This document shows positions 1-8,254 of a stretch of 64,000 nucleotides of DNA, piece by piece. The DNA lies in contig MUZD01000001.1 of the NCBI GenBank assembly GCA_002155105.1, positions 645,088 to 709,087 of the forward strand. Direction: 5' to 3'. The stretch is from Sedimentibacter sp. SX930 (GTDB lineage Bacteria > Bacillota > Bacilli > Lactobacillales > Aerococcaceae). Numbering within the stretch: the stretch's first letter is position 1; the number at the start of each line of letters is the position of its first letter. Position numbers and translations under genes: made by a program. A model generated the notes under the pieces. The model was not told where the DNA came from and searched no databases. It was given only the letters and a program-made list of their open reading frames with translations.

Positions 1-731
1 ATGAGGACGATTTTTACATAGGTGTTTTCAATGCGGTTGATGAAGCTTGCCGTCTTCGAAGGGGTCTTTTGCGCTTCTTCGACCATACGGATGATTTTGG
101 CGAATAGGGTATCCTTGGATTCTTTCGAGACGGTCATCGTCAGCGCTTCGCTCAAGTTGATTGTGCTGCCGAAGATATCATCGCCGACAGTCTTTTCGAC
201 AGGGACGGATTCGCCGGAAATGGCGGCTTCATCGATCAGGCCTTGGCCCGATGCGATCGTGCCGTCGATGGGGATGCTGGCGCCTTTAGGGACCAGTAAG
301 GTATCGCCGACTTTCAGATCCTTGACCGCAACGTCCTCGATTGAACCGTCCGGGTTGATGCGTTTTGCTATTTCAGGGACAATATTCATCAACGCGGTTA
401 TCGCTTGGGTACTTTTCTCTGTCGCGTATTCCTCAAGCGAACCGGAGAGCGAGAAGATGAAGATGAGCAGCGCGCCTTCCATCCAGTAACCGATAAGCGA
501 GGCACCGACTGCGGCAAGCACCATCAATATATCGACGTTCAAGTGTTTATTTTCAAATGTATCGATGAATCCTTCTTTTGCTTGCTTATAGCCGCCTATG
601 ATGAACGATAGCACGAAAATGATGGCTGCAGCAGTATCAAAGCTTTGCCATTGCAGCACAATGCCAAGAATGATGAGGATGCCGCTGATCATGGTTGCGA
701 TCATCGCTTTATTCTTGAATAAGTCTTTCAT
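1..731 (-). CDS. P1B-type metal-transporting ATPase, ZosA-like (N-terminal part, cut by window edge)
   Basis: Only the first 243 residues are in the window, and the rest runs off base 1. Membrane segments lie near residues 10-28, 34-48 and 68-98. They are followed by the actuator domain with the dephosphorylation loop SGESVPVEK (SGES at 172-175). There is no N-terminal GMTCxxC metal-binding domain, as in Bacillus ZosA and unlike CopA. The phosphorylation DKTGT motif and the metal-binding CPC-type motif lie outside the window, so the ion cannot be read. The start is ATG at 731 with GGAAGGAG just upstream. A perfect PerR-type box lies 54 bases upstream, and PerR controls zosA in B. subtilis, so zinc (or another divalent metal) in a peroxide response is an inference. 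Confidence 0.88.
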   Translation of the reverse strand, partial: MKDLFKNKAMIATMISGILIILGIVLQWQSFDTAAAIIFVLSFIIGGYKQAKEGFIDTFENKHLNVDILMVLAAVGASLIGYWMEGALLIFIFSLSGSLEEYATEKSTQAITALMNIVPEIAKRINPDGSIEDVAVKDLKVGDTLLVPKGASIPIDGTIASGQGLIDEAAISGESVPVEKTVGDDIFGSTINLSEALTMTVSKESKDTLFAKIIRMVEEAQKTPSKTASFINRIENTYVKIVL

Positions 732-784
732 GATTTGACACTCCTTCCTTATATGCCTTCATGATAGCACTAAAAAAGTCTAGA

Positions 785-925
785 TTATAATCATTATAAT
801 CAAACGGAAATGAATCTCATTCTCAATATCCATATTTCTGACATAATTTGAAAGGGTCGAAAATTGCACACAGCAATAAAACCAGAAGGCTAACTTAAAA
901 TGACAGATTATAATGATTATCAATA
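785..925 (-). promoter_or_regulatory. Two PerR/Fur-type boxes upstream of the P1B ATPase
   Basis: Bases 785-799 read TTATAATCATTATAA, a perfect match to the B. subtilis PerR consensus TTATAATNATTATAA. Bases 908-922 read TTATAATGATTATCA, which differs at one position. Between them, 811-825 (TGAATCTCATTCTCA) is a weaker Fur-like 7-1-7 dyad. The only gene downstream in the right direction is the metal ATPase starting at 731. TATAAT elements lie inside the proximal box, so binding would be expected to block the promoter. Fur, Zur and PerR boxes overlap in sequence, so the exact regulator is inferred. Confidence 0.75.
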
Positions 926-949
926 AGAGCTCAAAAAGTTCTGGATGGC

Positions 950-980
950 AAAATAAAAAGCCATCCCCCAAGAGGATGGC
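950..980 (-). terminator. Rho-independent terminator of uppP
   Basis: GCCATCC at 960-966 pairs with GGATGGC at 974-980. On the minus strand the hairpin is followed by TTTTTATTTTG. It lies 13 bases after the uppP stop codon. Confidence 0.85.
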
Positions 981-992
981 GAAACTGATTTT

Positions 993-1814
993 TCAGATAA
1001 ACAGGAAATAGACCAGGACGATTGCTCCAAGTACAATCCGGTACCAACCGAACGCTTTGAAGTCGTTGCGTTTCAGGTAACCGATCAGGAACTTGATGGC
1101 GACTATCGAAACGAGGAAAGCAGTAAGCATGCCCGACAAGAGAACAGCGAATTCAAGTCCGGTAAAATGAAAACCGAATTTGATGATCTTCAAAAAGCTG
1201 ATCCCGAACATAATCGGAATGCTCATGAAGAAGGAAAATTCCGTCGCGATGAAGCGGGAAGTGCCCAACACGATGCTCCCCAGAATGGAAGAACCGGAGC
1301 GCGATGTACCTGGAATGATCGAGAGTGCTTGGAACAAGCCGATCTGGAAAGCTTTCATATAGGTTAATTGGCTGAAATCGGTGATGCTTGGTTCGCGATC
1401 CTTATGCTTGTTTTCGATCACGATGAACAGGATCCCGTAGATGATCAGCGCCAATGCCACAACTGTCGCGTTCAGAAGGTTTTCGTCCGCCCAATCGTTC
1501 AAAGGCAAGCCGATGACTCCAGCCGGAATGCAGCCGATGACCACTTTTTTCCAGATATCCCAAGTCTGTGTCTTCTCTTCCTTCGTTTTGCTAGGGGAGA
1601 AGGGATTCAGTTTGTGAAAATAGATGACGACTACCGCGAGGATGGCACCAAGCTGAATCACGTAGAAGAACATCTCTTTGAATGCCTGCGAAAGATTCAA
1701 TTGGATGAACTCTTCAACCAAAATCATGTGTCCTGTGCTGCTGATGGGCAGCCATTCGGTGATACCCTCAACGATGCCGAGGATGATTGCTTTCAGTATT
1801 TCCATAAATTCCAT
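993..1814 (-). CDS. uppP: Undecaprenyl-diphosphate phosphatase
   Basis: This 273-residue membrane protein of the BacA/UppP family removes a phosphate from undecaprenyl diphosphate. That recycles the lipid carrier for peptidoglycan and other wall polymers and gives intrinsic bacitracin tolerance. The signature segments are visible: [15 protein letters not shown] near residues 16-30 and a [10 protein letters not shown] stretch in the C-terminal half, which together form the active site between the membrane helices. A longer reading to 1856 is possible, but ATG 1814 has AGAAAGGAT at the right distance and gives the usual family N-terminus [10 protein letters not shown]. It is a single gene with its own terminator. 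Confidence 0.95.
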   Translation of the reverse strand: MEFMEILKAIILGIVEGITEWLPISSTGHMILVEEFIQLNLSQAFKEMFFYVIQLGAILAVVVIYFHKLNPFSPSKTKEEKTQTWDIWKKVVIGCIPAGVIGLPLNDWADENLLNATVVALALIIYGILFIVIENKHKDREPSITDFSQLTYMKAFQIGLFQALSIIPGTSRSGSSILGSIVLGTSRFIATEFSFFMSIPIMFGISFLKIIKFGFHFTGLEFAVLLSGMLTAFLVSIVAIKFLIGYLKRNDFKAFGWYRIVLGAIVLVYFLFI

Positions 1815-1950
1815 ATAATATCCTTTCTGTTGTGCATTTTTTTGATACTCCACCATCTAGTATAGCGAAATGAAAAAGATTAGCCAATGCTTTTCATGGA
1901 TTCTTAAGGAAATGAGGGAGCGTTTTTGAATGTAAGCGGTGCAAAAGAAT

Positions 1951-1980
1951 TTCACAATCCTAGTCTGTTTGTGGTAAAAT
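1951..1980 (+). promoter_or_regulatory. Candidate sigma-A promoter for the EIIA-Glc gene
   Basis: TTCACA at 1951-1956 and an extended -10, TGG-TAAAAT, with the hexamer at 1975-1980, are 18 bases apart. They sit 53 bases upstream of the start codon at 2033. No other promoter as good was seen. Confidence 0.5.
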
Positions 1981-2032
1981 GAAGTATACCAATTTTCACA
2001 AAAGCTCATTTAAATAAGGAAGAGGCGATAGC

Positions 2033-2542
2033 ATGTTTGGCTTTTTTAAGAAGGATGATAAAAAGGGAAAACTGCCAGTTGAAAAGGAAATCTTATATTC
2101 ACCAGCCAACGGTGTAGTGGTACCTGTTTCGGATGTTGCAGATCCAGTGTTTTCCCAAAAAATGATGGGTGACGGTTTCGCGGTCATACCTGCAGACGGA
2201 AACATCTATTCTCCTGCAAAAGGAAAAGTGCTGAGTGTATTTCCGACAAAGCATGCAGTAGGCATTTTGTTGGACAGCGGATTGGAAATTTTATTGCACA
2301 TGGGATTGGATACGGTTGAACTGAATGGGAAACCATTCGAAATCTTCGTGAAGGAAGGCCAAGCGTTGACTGCGGATACTCTGGTCGCCAAAGTGGATCT
2401 GGCGCAACTTCAGGAAGCCGGAAAAGATTCCGCGATGGTCGTCGTCATCACTAATATGGACAAAGTCAAAAACTTCAGCCTGGATGTGACCGGGGAGGCT
2501 GCCGTAAAAGCAGAAATCGGAAGCGTCCTGCCGAAGGAATAA
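2033..2542 (+). CDS. PTS glucose-type EIIA protein (Crr-like), single domain
   Basis: This 169-residue soluble phosphocarrier of the EIIA-Glc family takes phosphate from HPr and passes it to a glucose-family EIIB. The two active-site histidines are visible in PTKHAVGI (His74) and EILLHMGLDT (His89, the phosphorylated residue). The metal/lid region GDGFAVIPADG is also intact. It is encoded alone between its own promoter and terminator, with no EIIBC nearby, so it probably serves one or more separately encoded permeases. The start ATG is preceded by AGGAAGAGG. Confidence 0.93.
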   Translation: MFGFFKKDDKKGKLPVEKEILYSPANGVVVPVSDVADPVFSQKMMGDGFAVIPADGNIYSPAKGKVLSVFPTKHAVGILLDSGLEILLHMGLDTVELNGKPFEIFVKEGQALTADTLVAKVDLAQLQEAGKDSAMVVVITNMDKVKNFSLDVTGEAAVKAEIGSVLPKE

Positions 2543-2554
2543 TCGGAAATATGC

Positions 2555-2594
2555 AAAAAAGCTTCATCCGGCTGATCGCCGGATGAAGCTTTTT
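2555..2594 (+). terminator. Rho-independent terminator after the EIIA-Glc gene
   Basis: GCTTCATCCGGC at 2561-2572 pairs perfectly with GCCGGATGAAGC at 2578-2589, followed by TTTTT. A-residues on the left side let it act in both directions between the convergent genes. Confidence 0.93.
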
Positions 2595-2703
2595 CGTCGC
2601 TATGCGTGTAAACAGCCGACACCATGCCGATGACTGGCTGAACGGAACCTGATATATTCTGAACAACCGAGACAACGGCTGTTGCCAACCAACATACAAT
2701 CCG

Positions 2704-3321
2704 TTAAGGACGTTTCAGCGAAAAGATCTCCCCGAGCTTTGTATAGTCGTTGCCGGCCAGTCTCGCGACAGGCTCCAATTTGTCTGCCAAAACATACTGT
2801 TTCTCCTGATCGAACACCGATTCATCGAAAAGGAAATCTTCGACGCGCAAGATGAACAGATCCGTCAGCACTTTGCCCTCAGCATCCATCAGAGGCACAT
2901 ATTGATGCACCGTGGTTTCCATCCGGATTTTCGCTTCTTTGATGGCGGGTACAGCGACAGTGTGGCTGGCGGTCAACGTCAATTCCGTCAGATCGATTTC
3001 GCTCTCTGTGTCCGGCAGCTGAGCGGCCGTCCTGTTCATCTCCTCAACCAAGTCTTCGCTGACGATATGGACGACCCCTTGTCGGGAAGCCAGCAGGTTT
3101 TTGGCGGAATCCTTGATTTTCCCGTCATTCCTCAGAATGGCCACGCTAATCAGCGGCAGCACGTTCGAAGCGACACTGAAGAAGCTGAATGGCGCCGCAT
3201 TGACGACCTGAGTTTCCGGATTCTGGGTGGTGATCCAGGCAATCGGGCGGGGGATGATGCTCCCTGTCAAAAATTTGTACATCTGTTTCGTGTTGAGATC
3301 TTCGGTATTATAATGTTGCAT
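2704..3321 (-). CDS. Flavin reductase family protein (FMN-binding split barrel)
   Basis: This 205-residue protein resembles the DIM6/NTAB flavin reductase-like family. The N-terminal half shows the FMN-binding features: IIPRPIAWITT near residues 22-32 and NAAPFSFFSVAS near 41-52. Members reduce free FMN with NAD(P)H or bind FMN in small oxidoreductases. The gene begins 4 bases after the stop codon of the dioxygenase gene and shares its transcript. The pair therefore looks like a detoxification or aromatic-modifying unit, with the reductase handling quinone or flavin substrate (inference). The ribosome-binding site (AGAAAGAAG) overlaps the end of the upstream gene, which suggests translational coupling. 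Confidence 0.85.
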   Translation of the reverse strand: MQHYNTEDLNTKQMYKFLTGSIIPRPIAWITTQNPETQVVNAAPFSFFSVASNVLPLISVAILRNDGKIKDSAKNLLASRQGVVHIVSEDLVEEMNRTAAQLPDTESEIDLTELTLTASHTVAVPAIKEAKIRMETTVHQYVPLMDAEGKVLTDLFILRVEDFLFDESVFDQEKQYVLADKLEPVARLAGNDYTKLGEIFSLKRP

Positions 3322-3325
3322 GGGA

Positions 3326-4228
3326 TCACTTCTTTCTGTTCAGGATGGTGTCTTCGATCGCTTTTCGTTTTGTTTCCAGGAAATCAGGGAGGGCAAAAGA
3401 TTCCCCGAGTTTTTCCAGCGGTTCGTCGAGCGTGAAGCCTGGGTGCTCGGTCGCTATTTCGATGCGCAATCCGCTCGGTTCGCGCAGATAAAGGCTTTGG
3501 AAATATCCGCGGTCGATGATTTTTTCAACGGTGATCTGACTGTCTTTTGCCTTATCCAGAATCAAATCTAGGACTTTTCGTTCAGGCACGCTGTAGGCGA
3601 TGTGGTCGATGGCTCCTTTGCCGAGACGGGTAGGCTTCAGGCTAGTGGACAGGATCAAACGACTTTCCTCATCCGGGGAAGGGGTCGGATGGGCTATATG
3701 GTTTGTCACCTTCATGCTCAGCACATCGCGGAAAAAGGCTTCCGTTTTTTCCAGGTCGGACACGGTGTAGTGGATGCCTTGGATTCCGATGATTTGGTAT
3801 TCGGCGGGCACGTCGCTATGGCGCGTAGCCTGATCGGGCGCAATCATTTCGGGCATTTCGACCAAGCTGATTTTCATGTCATCCGGATCCAGAAAAGTGC
3901 AGCTAGCTTCATCGTTTCCAATCAAACGAACGGCTCCCGCGGTAAGGCGGTTTCTCCAGAACTGCAGACTGCCTTGAGGTATCTTCAGTAGCACTTCATG
4001 GATGTAGCTGTCTTCTTCGTGACGTTGGCCGACTCTCGGCAACTCGAAAAAGGTCAATATCGTACCAGGGGTCCCCTTGTAGTCCCCATAAAAAAGGTGG
4101 GGATCTGTCAAATTATCTTGATTGACCGTCTGTTTGACGAGACGCAACCTTAGGATATCGGTGTAAAAAATCTTGTTCTTCTCCGCATCTTTGGTGATGG
4201 CGGTGAGATGGTGAAAACCGGAAATCAT
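3326..4228 (-). CDS. Ring-cleaving dioxygenase, two-domain glyoxalase (VOC) fold
   Basis: This 300-residue protein has two VOC modules, the first beginning ISGFHHLTAIT and the second IQGIHYTVSDLEKTEAFF. The likely metal ligands are His in FHHLTA, His in GIHYT, His in IDHIAYSV and Glu near RIEIATEHPG. It resembles the MhqO/MhqA hydroquinone-type dioxygenases of Bacillus, which are induced by quinone electrophiles. Two starts compete. ATG 4228 is preferred because GGAG lies 5 bases upstream, whereas the in-frame ATG 4246 sits inside that Shine-Dalgarno region. It is the first gene of a two-gene operon with the flavin reductase. The substrate is not proven by sequence. Confidence 0.87.
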   Translation of the reverse strand: MISGFHHLTAITKDAEKNKIFYTDILRLRLVKQTVNQDNLTDPHLFYGDYKGTPGTILTFFELPRVGQRHEEDSYIHEVLLKIPQGSLQFWRNRLTAGAVRLIGNDEASCTFLDPDDMKISLVEMPEMIAPDQATRHSDVPAEYQIIGIQGIHYTVSDLEKTEAFFRDVLSMKVTNHIAHPTPSPDEESRLILSTSLKPTRLGKGAIDHIAYSVPERKVLDLILDKAKDSQITVEKIIDRGYFQSLYLREPSGLRIEIATEHPGFTLDEPLEKLGESFALPDFLETKRKAIEDTILNRKK

Positions 4229-4265
4229 GTAAGCTCCAACCTCCATTCAAATAATCCATAAGTCG

Positions 4266-4297
4266 AGTATACAGGAGAGTACCTAAACGAGGTAACT
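4266..4297 (-). promoter_or_regulatory. Promoter with overlapping dyad operator for the dioxygenase operon
   Basis: On the minus strand, TTACCT (4290-4295) and TATACT (4266-4271) form a promoter with 18-base spacing. An imperfect inverted repeat, AGTACCT-aaacg-AGGTAACT, covers 4278-4297 and overlaps the -35 box. That is where a MarR-type quinone sensor such as MhqR would be expected to bind. The regulator gene is not in the window. Confidence 0.5.
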
Positions 4298-4365
4298 ATT
4301 CTGCTCAGTGGGGAGGAAGAGCTGGACCCGTGGGTGGAAATAAATGAAACCGACTGAATGATATC

Positions 4366-4396
4366 AAAAAACCTCCGCGTTCATCAGAACGGGAGG
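4366..4396 (-). terminator. Rho-independent terminator of the lactonase gene
   Basis: On the minus strand CCTCC-C-GTTC-TGAT-GAAC-GC-GGAGG is followed by TTTTTTG. It lies 16 bases past the stop codon of the lactonase gene. Confidence 0.88.
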
Positions 4397-4411
4397 CATA
4401 TTGTTATTATT

Positions 4412-5443
4412 TTAGTAGAAGACGCAAACGCACTCTGGCGCGTAGACGTCTTTTTGCAGCAACGTCAATTTGCCGGTTTCTGCATCGCGTTCGAACAAAG
4501 TCAGGTTATCGGAATCCTGATGGGCCACGATCACGAATTGACCGCTCGGATCCAAGTTGAAGTCACGCGGGATGTTTCCTTCGGTAGGGACATATTCCAC
4601 TAATGACAATGTTTCGCCGTCTTCGGATACAGCATAGACAACCAATGAATCATGTCCACGGTTGGAAGCATACACGAATTTGCCGTCTGCGGAAATGCGG
4701 ATGGCCGCGCCGCCGTTGAACCCTGTATGCTCTTCAGGGATAGTCGTGATGACTTGCAATAATGAGAAAGTACCCGCTGCTGCATCATAAGCCAACACTT
4801 CGACATCGCTGCTCAATTCACCGAACATGTAAGCCACTTTACCGTTCGGATGGAAAACCAAATGACGCGGGCCAGTGCCAGGAGTCGCTTTATAGCGGGC
4901 AACTTCCGCCAGTTTGCCTTCAGCGGAAACTGTGTAGGTGTATACCTCATCGGTTCCCAAATCACATGAAAGCAAGAATTTTTTGTCAGGGGAAAGTGCG
5001 CTGTAGTGCACATGCGGGATGGTTTGGTTTTCATGGATGCTTGAACCTTCATGTTGCGCACGGTCGGTCATCGTGAATGAGCCGTCAGCGTTCTCTTTGT
5101 ACACAGTCAAATAACCGCCGTGATAATTGGCAGTGAAGATCAATTTTTTGTCTTCATCGAAGTAGATATAGCAAGGCGCAGATCCTTCAGCAGAAATTTC
5201 GGCCACCTTGTCATAGGTTCCGTTTTCATTTTTCTTGAAAGAAGTGACGCCGCCGCCTTCGTCCGTTTTGGAAATTGCGTACAGCGTTTCTTTGTCCGCA
5301 GATAAGTCCAGGTAAGTAGGGCTGTCGACTTCCGCAATCAAGCGATAATCACGCAATTCTTTTTTATCGGTGTCCAAAATGATTTGATGAACCCCTTTGC
5401 TTTCTCTTTTCGTGTAAGAGCCAAGATATAAAACTTGTTCCAT
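4412..5443 (-). CDS. Lactonase family protein, probable 6-phosphogluconolactonase (Pgl, YkgB type)
   Basis: This 343-residue protein has the repeated beta-propeller segments of the seven-bladed lactonase family (YLGSYTKRESKGVHQI, TYLDLSADKETLYAIS, HYSALSPDKKFLLSCDLGTDEVY, RHLVFHPNGKVAYMF). These enzymes hydrolyse 6-phosphogluconolactone in the oxidative pentose phosphate pathway. Some relatives act on other sugar lactones, so the substrate is inferred from the family. The start is supported by AGGAGG eight bases upstream. A TATAAT at 5475-5480 (read on the minus strand) probably serves as the -10 box. The gene is monocistronic. Confidence 0.9.
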   Translation of the reverse strand: MEQVLYLGSYTKRESKGVHQIILDTDKKELRDYRLIAEVDSPTYLDLSADKETLYAISKTDEGGGVTSFKKNENGTYDKVAEISAEGSAPCYIYFDEDKKLIFTANYHGGYLTVYKENADGSFTMTDRAQHEGSSIHENQTIPHVHYSALSPDKKFLLSCDLGTDEVYTYTVSAEGKLAEVARYKATPGTGPRHLVFHPNGKVAYMFGELSSDVEVLAYDAAAGTFSLLQVITTIPEEHTGFNGGAAIRISADGKFVYASNRGHDSLVVYAVSEDGETLSLVEYVPTEGNIPRDFNLDPSGQFVIVAHQDSDNLTLFERDAETGKLTLLQKDVYAPECVCVFY

Positions 5444-5617
5444 CCAAAGACCTCCTAAATATTATGATAATTCCATTATAACAAACGCCCTTCACAATTA
5501 CAGAAAAAAAAGCTTGGAAAGCAAATAAAGTTGGATTCAACGGCATAATCAATGGTTTGCCAATTAAACTGTGATAGAATAGAAGTTGTAAAAAGTGTCT
5601 GAAAAGGAGATATGTCA

Positions 5618-5977
5618 ATGCAAAGCAAAGTAATTCAAATTGGAGAAAAAGCGATAGATATAAAGGAACCGATGATCATCCTGTTCGATGACAGCGCAAC
5701 GCCAACATTGCAGGAGGTTTCCGTCATCCATCGTTTTGTGGAGCCCCAGGAATGGTTCGAACTGGAAGACGGTGACCGGATTTTGTTTGACGATCAGGAA
5801 TACCGCATATCCTATGTCGGTACGCATGTCCTGAAAAATCTGCAGTCGATCGGCCATACAACTATGATCTTCAAAAACTGGGATGATGAACGCTTGGAAA
5901 CGAGCATCTATTTGACCCCTTACATTTTGCCGACAATAACGGACGGCACTACAATTACTTATAAGAAGAAAGATTGA
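5618..5977 (+). CDS. PTS glucitol/sorbitol-type EIIA (SrlB/GutA family), orphan
   Basis: This 119-residue protein resembles the E. coli SrlB EIIA-Gut fold. The stretch ILFDDSATPTLQEVSVIH matches the SrlB segment ending in the phosphorylatable His, and VGTHVLKNLQSIGHTTMIF matches its C-terminal core. No sorbitol EIIB/EIIC, dehydrogenase or Gut regulator lies nearby. Its neighbour is an AI-2E family permease, which starts 12 bases after the stop codon. It may therefore act as a regulatory phospho-acceptor or serve a distant permease (inference). ATG 5618 is chosen over ATG 5612 because AAGGAGA ends only 2 bases before 5612 but about 8 before 5618. Confidence 0.82.
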   Translation: MQSKVIQIGEKAIDIKEPMIILFDDSATPTLQEVSVIHRFVEPQEWFELEDGDRILFDDQEYRISYVGTHVLKNLQSIGHTTMIFKNWDDERLETSIYLTPYILPTITDGTTITYKKKD

Positions 5978-5988
5978 AGGTGAGTCCA

Positions 5989-7188
5989 ATGGAAAGAGCT
6001 CCGCGTAGAGGAACTAAATCCGGGAATCGGCTGTCGTGGTTCGAAAGATGGTTTCTGAACAACAAGTTCGTGACTGTCCTGTTGATCACTTTACTGATTC
6101 TCCTGATCGTTTTCGTATTTTCAAAAATTTCCTATCTTTTGGGTCCGATAGGCAGCTTCTTCAGTGTCATCGGTTTTCCGCTGATAATGGCGGGCATTTT
6201 TTATTACATGCTGAATCCGTTGGTTACGCTGATGGAGAAGCGGGGCATCAAGCGTTTTGTCGGGACGTGGATCGCTTTCGTGCTGGTGTTGCTGATGATG
6301 ATCTGGGGATTTGCGATCCTGATTCCGATCATCCGCGACCAGACGATAGGCATTGTCCGTGAATTTCCGGCTTATTGGCAGGCGCTCGAGAGCATGACGA
6401 TTGAATTGGTCAATTATGATTGGTTCACCTCCCTGCAGGATCAGATCAACGAAATCAATTCGGACATCTTCAACACCGTTTCCGCGAAATTGAACGAAGT
6501 CTTGTCGAACACGGTCAGCGGGCTAGGCAGTGTCGTTGGATTGTTGACGAATGCGTTTGTGGGAATCATCACGATGCCGATCATTTTGTATTATCTTCTG
6601 AAAGAAGGAGATAAGTTGCCGCTCACTTTTCTGCAATTCTTTCCCACAAATCTGCGGGAATCGATCGGAGAACTGCTGAAAAAAATCAACACGCAGATCA
6701 GTCAATATGTGCGCGGTCAGATAACGGTCGCCTTCTTTGTCGGGCTGATGTTCGTCATCGGCTATGCCATCATCGGAATGAAATTCGGCATCGTCCTGGG
6801 GATACTCGCAGGCTTCCTGAACATCATCCCGTACATGGGTTCCTTTATTGCGATGGTGCCCGCGGTGATTGTTGCGATAGTGGATTCTCCGCTGATGTTG
6901 GCAAAAGTGCTGCTTGTTTTCTCGATCGAGCAATTCATCGAGGGGCGCGTCATTTCTCCGCAGGTACTCGGCAGCAATCTCGAAGTCCATCCGGTCACAA
7001 TCATTTTCGTATTGCTTACGGCAGGAAAACTGTTCGGTCTGACCGGATTCATCTTGGGTATTCCCGGTTATGCTGTCCTTAAAGTGCTGTTCATGCATAT
7101 TTTCGATTGGTACAAAGAGATTTCCGGGTTGTATTTGGATGAACCGGAAATCGAGGAAGAACCGGAAGAGGATTATGCTCAAGAATAA
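5989..7188 (+). CDS. AI-2E family transporter (PerM/YdiK type)
   Basis: This 399-residue polytopic membrane protein has the family pattern: hydrophobic segments near residues 30-55, 60-80, 95-120, 190-210 and several more in the C-terminal half. The typical closing motif EGRVISPQVLGSNLEVHPVTIIFVLLTAG is present. Family members export autoinducer-2 or move ions, and the substrate cannot be read from sequence. The start at ATG 5989 has GGTGAG five bases upstream; a TTG start at 5974 would overlap the previous gene. The N-terminus is basic and the C-terminus ends in an acidic tail (EPEIEEEPEEDYAQE). It is followed closely by sppA and probably shares its transcript. Confidence 0.9.
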   Translation: MERAPRRGTKSGNRLSWFERWFLNNKFVTVLLITLLILLIVFVFSKISYLLGPIGSFFSVIGFPLIMAGIFYYMLNPLVTLMEKRGIKRFVGTWIAFVLVLLMMIWGFAILIPIIRDQTIGIVREFPAYWQALESMTIELVNYDWFTSLQDQINEINSDIFNTVSAKLNEVLSNTVSGLGSVVGLLTNAFVGIITMPIILYYLLKEGDKLPLTFLQFFPTNLRESIGELLKKINTQISQYVRGQITVAFFVGLMFVIGYAIIGMKFGIVLGILAGFLNIIPYMGSFIAMVPAVIVAIVDSPLMLAKVLLVFSIEQFIEGRVISPQVLGSNLEVHPVTIIFVLLTAGKLFGLTGFILGIPGYAVLKVLFMHIFDWYKEISGLYLDEPEIEEEPEEDYAQE

Positions 7189-7213
7189 ACGAAACGAAAA
7201 GGGGTAATGCTTG

Positions 7214-8254
7214 ATGAACAAAAAGAGATGGATTGCGGTGGCAATCGCGCTTGTGCTTTTCGTGGCATCACTCGGCTCGCAAGTTCTGTCGACCCGGTTG
7301 GCTAACCAAACAGAAGATTCACTAAGCCAGCTTACCGGCAATCTGATACCAGGAACGAGTCTGCAGGAAAGCGTTCTGGAAAGCGGCGATGCCAGCAATC
7401 GGATCGCAGTTCTGCATATCGAAGGAACCATCCAATCAGGGGCAGGGAGTATGCTGACGGACGGTTCCAGCTATGATCACGACCTTTTTCTGGAGCAATT
7501 GAAAGCCATCGAAGAAGATGACACGATCAAAGGGATTTTCCTGATAGTGGATAGCCCGGGCGGCGGGGTATATGAGAGTGCGGAAGCGCACGATAAGTTG
7601 TACCGTATAGCTGCTGAGAAGGAACTTCCTGTCTATGCTTCGATGCAAGGAACTGCCGCAAGCGGAGGCTACTACATTTCCGCTGGTGCGGACAAAATTT
7701 ATGCTACAGCTGAAACGACTACCGGTTCGATCGGTGTCATCATGCAGGCAATCGAATACTCCGGCCTGCTTGAAAAATTGGGTATCGAATACAATACGAT
7801 CAAATCAGGCAGCCTCAAGGACATCGGGTCGCCGGACCGGGATATGACGGAAGAAGAGCGTGCGTTGCTTCAGGCTTATGTCGATGAGGCCTATCAGCGT
7901 TTCGTCACTGTTGTTTCTACGGGAAGGGATATGCCTGAAGAAGAAGTCCGCGCAGTAGCGAATGGCATGATTTATTCGGGAACCCAAGCTCAAGCGCTAG
8001 GGTTGGTGGATGAGATAGCCTACACGGATGATGCGTTAAAAGCGATGAAAGCAGCTTATGACCTCGAGGATGCGGAAGTGTTCGACTATACTTCGACACC
8101 TGGATTGTTTTCCGATTTTTCTTGGTTGTTCGCTCAGGCGGCTGCCAAACTGACTAGCCAGAACAACCAGACGCTTTCTGAACTGCAACTGCTCCGTGAC
8201 ACTTTTGGGACAACCGCCGCTCCGAGATTGCTTTATCTCTACGGAGGTGAGTGA
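7214..8254 (+). CDS. sppA: Signal peptide peptidase SppA
   Basis: This 346-residue membrane-anchored serine protease of the S49 family degrades leftover signal peptides. It is of the short Gram-positive type rather than the 600-residue E. coli type. An N-terminal membrane anchor spans about residues 5-22. The catalytic dyad is Ser150 in GTAASGGYYISAGAD and Lys202 in KSGSLKDIGSPDRDM. In B. subtilis, SppA also confers resistance to antibacterial peptides together with a small regulator. ATG 7214 is chosen; TTG 7211 is one codon upstream. It overlaps the RDD gene by one base and seems co-expressed with it. Confidence 0.95.
   Translation: MNKKRWIAVAIALVLFVASLGSQVLSTRLANQTEDSLSQLTGNLIPGTSLQESVLESGDASNRIAVLHIEGTIQSGAGSMLTDGSSYDHDLFLEQLKAIEEDDTIKGIFLIVDSPGGGVYESAEAHDKLYRIAAEKELPVYASMQGTAASGGYYISAGADKIYATAETTTGSIGVIMQAIEYSGLLEKLGIEYNTIKSGSLKDIGSPDRDMTEEERALLQAYVDEAYQRFVTVVSTGRDMPEEEVRAVANGMIYSGTQAQALGLVDEIAYTDDALKAMKAAYDLEDAEVFDYTSTPGLFSDFSWLFAQAAAKLTSQNNQTLSELQLLRDTFGTTAAPRLLYLYGGE

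Noticed and set aside
780..971. 63-codon minus-strand frame upstream of the metal ATPase
   Set aside because: It overlaps the regulatory boxes and the uppP terminator; the composition is that of AT-rich noncoding DNA.
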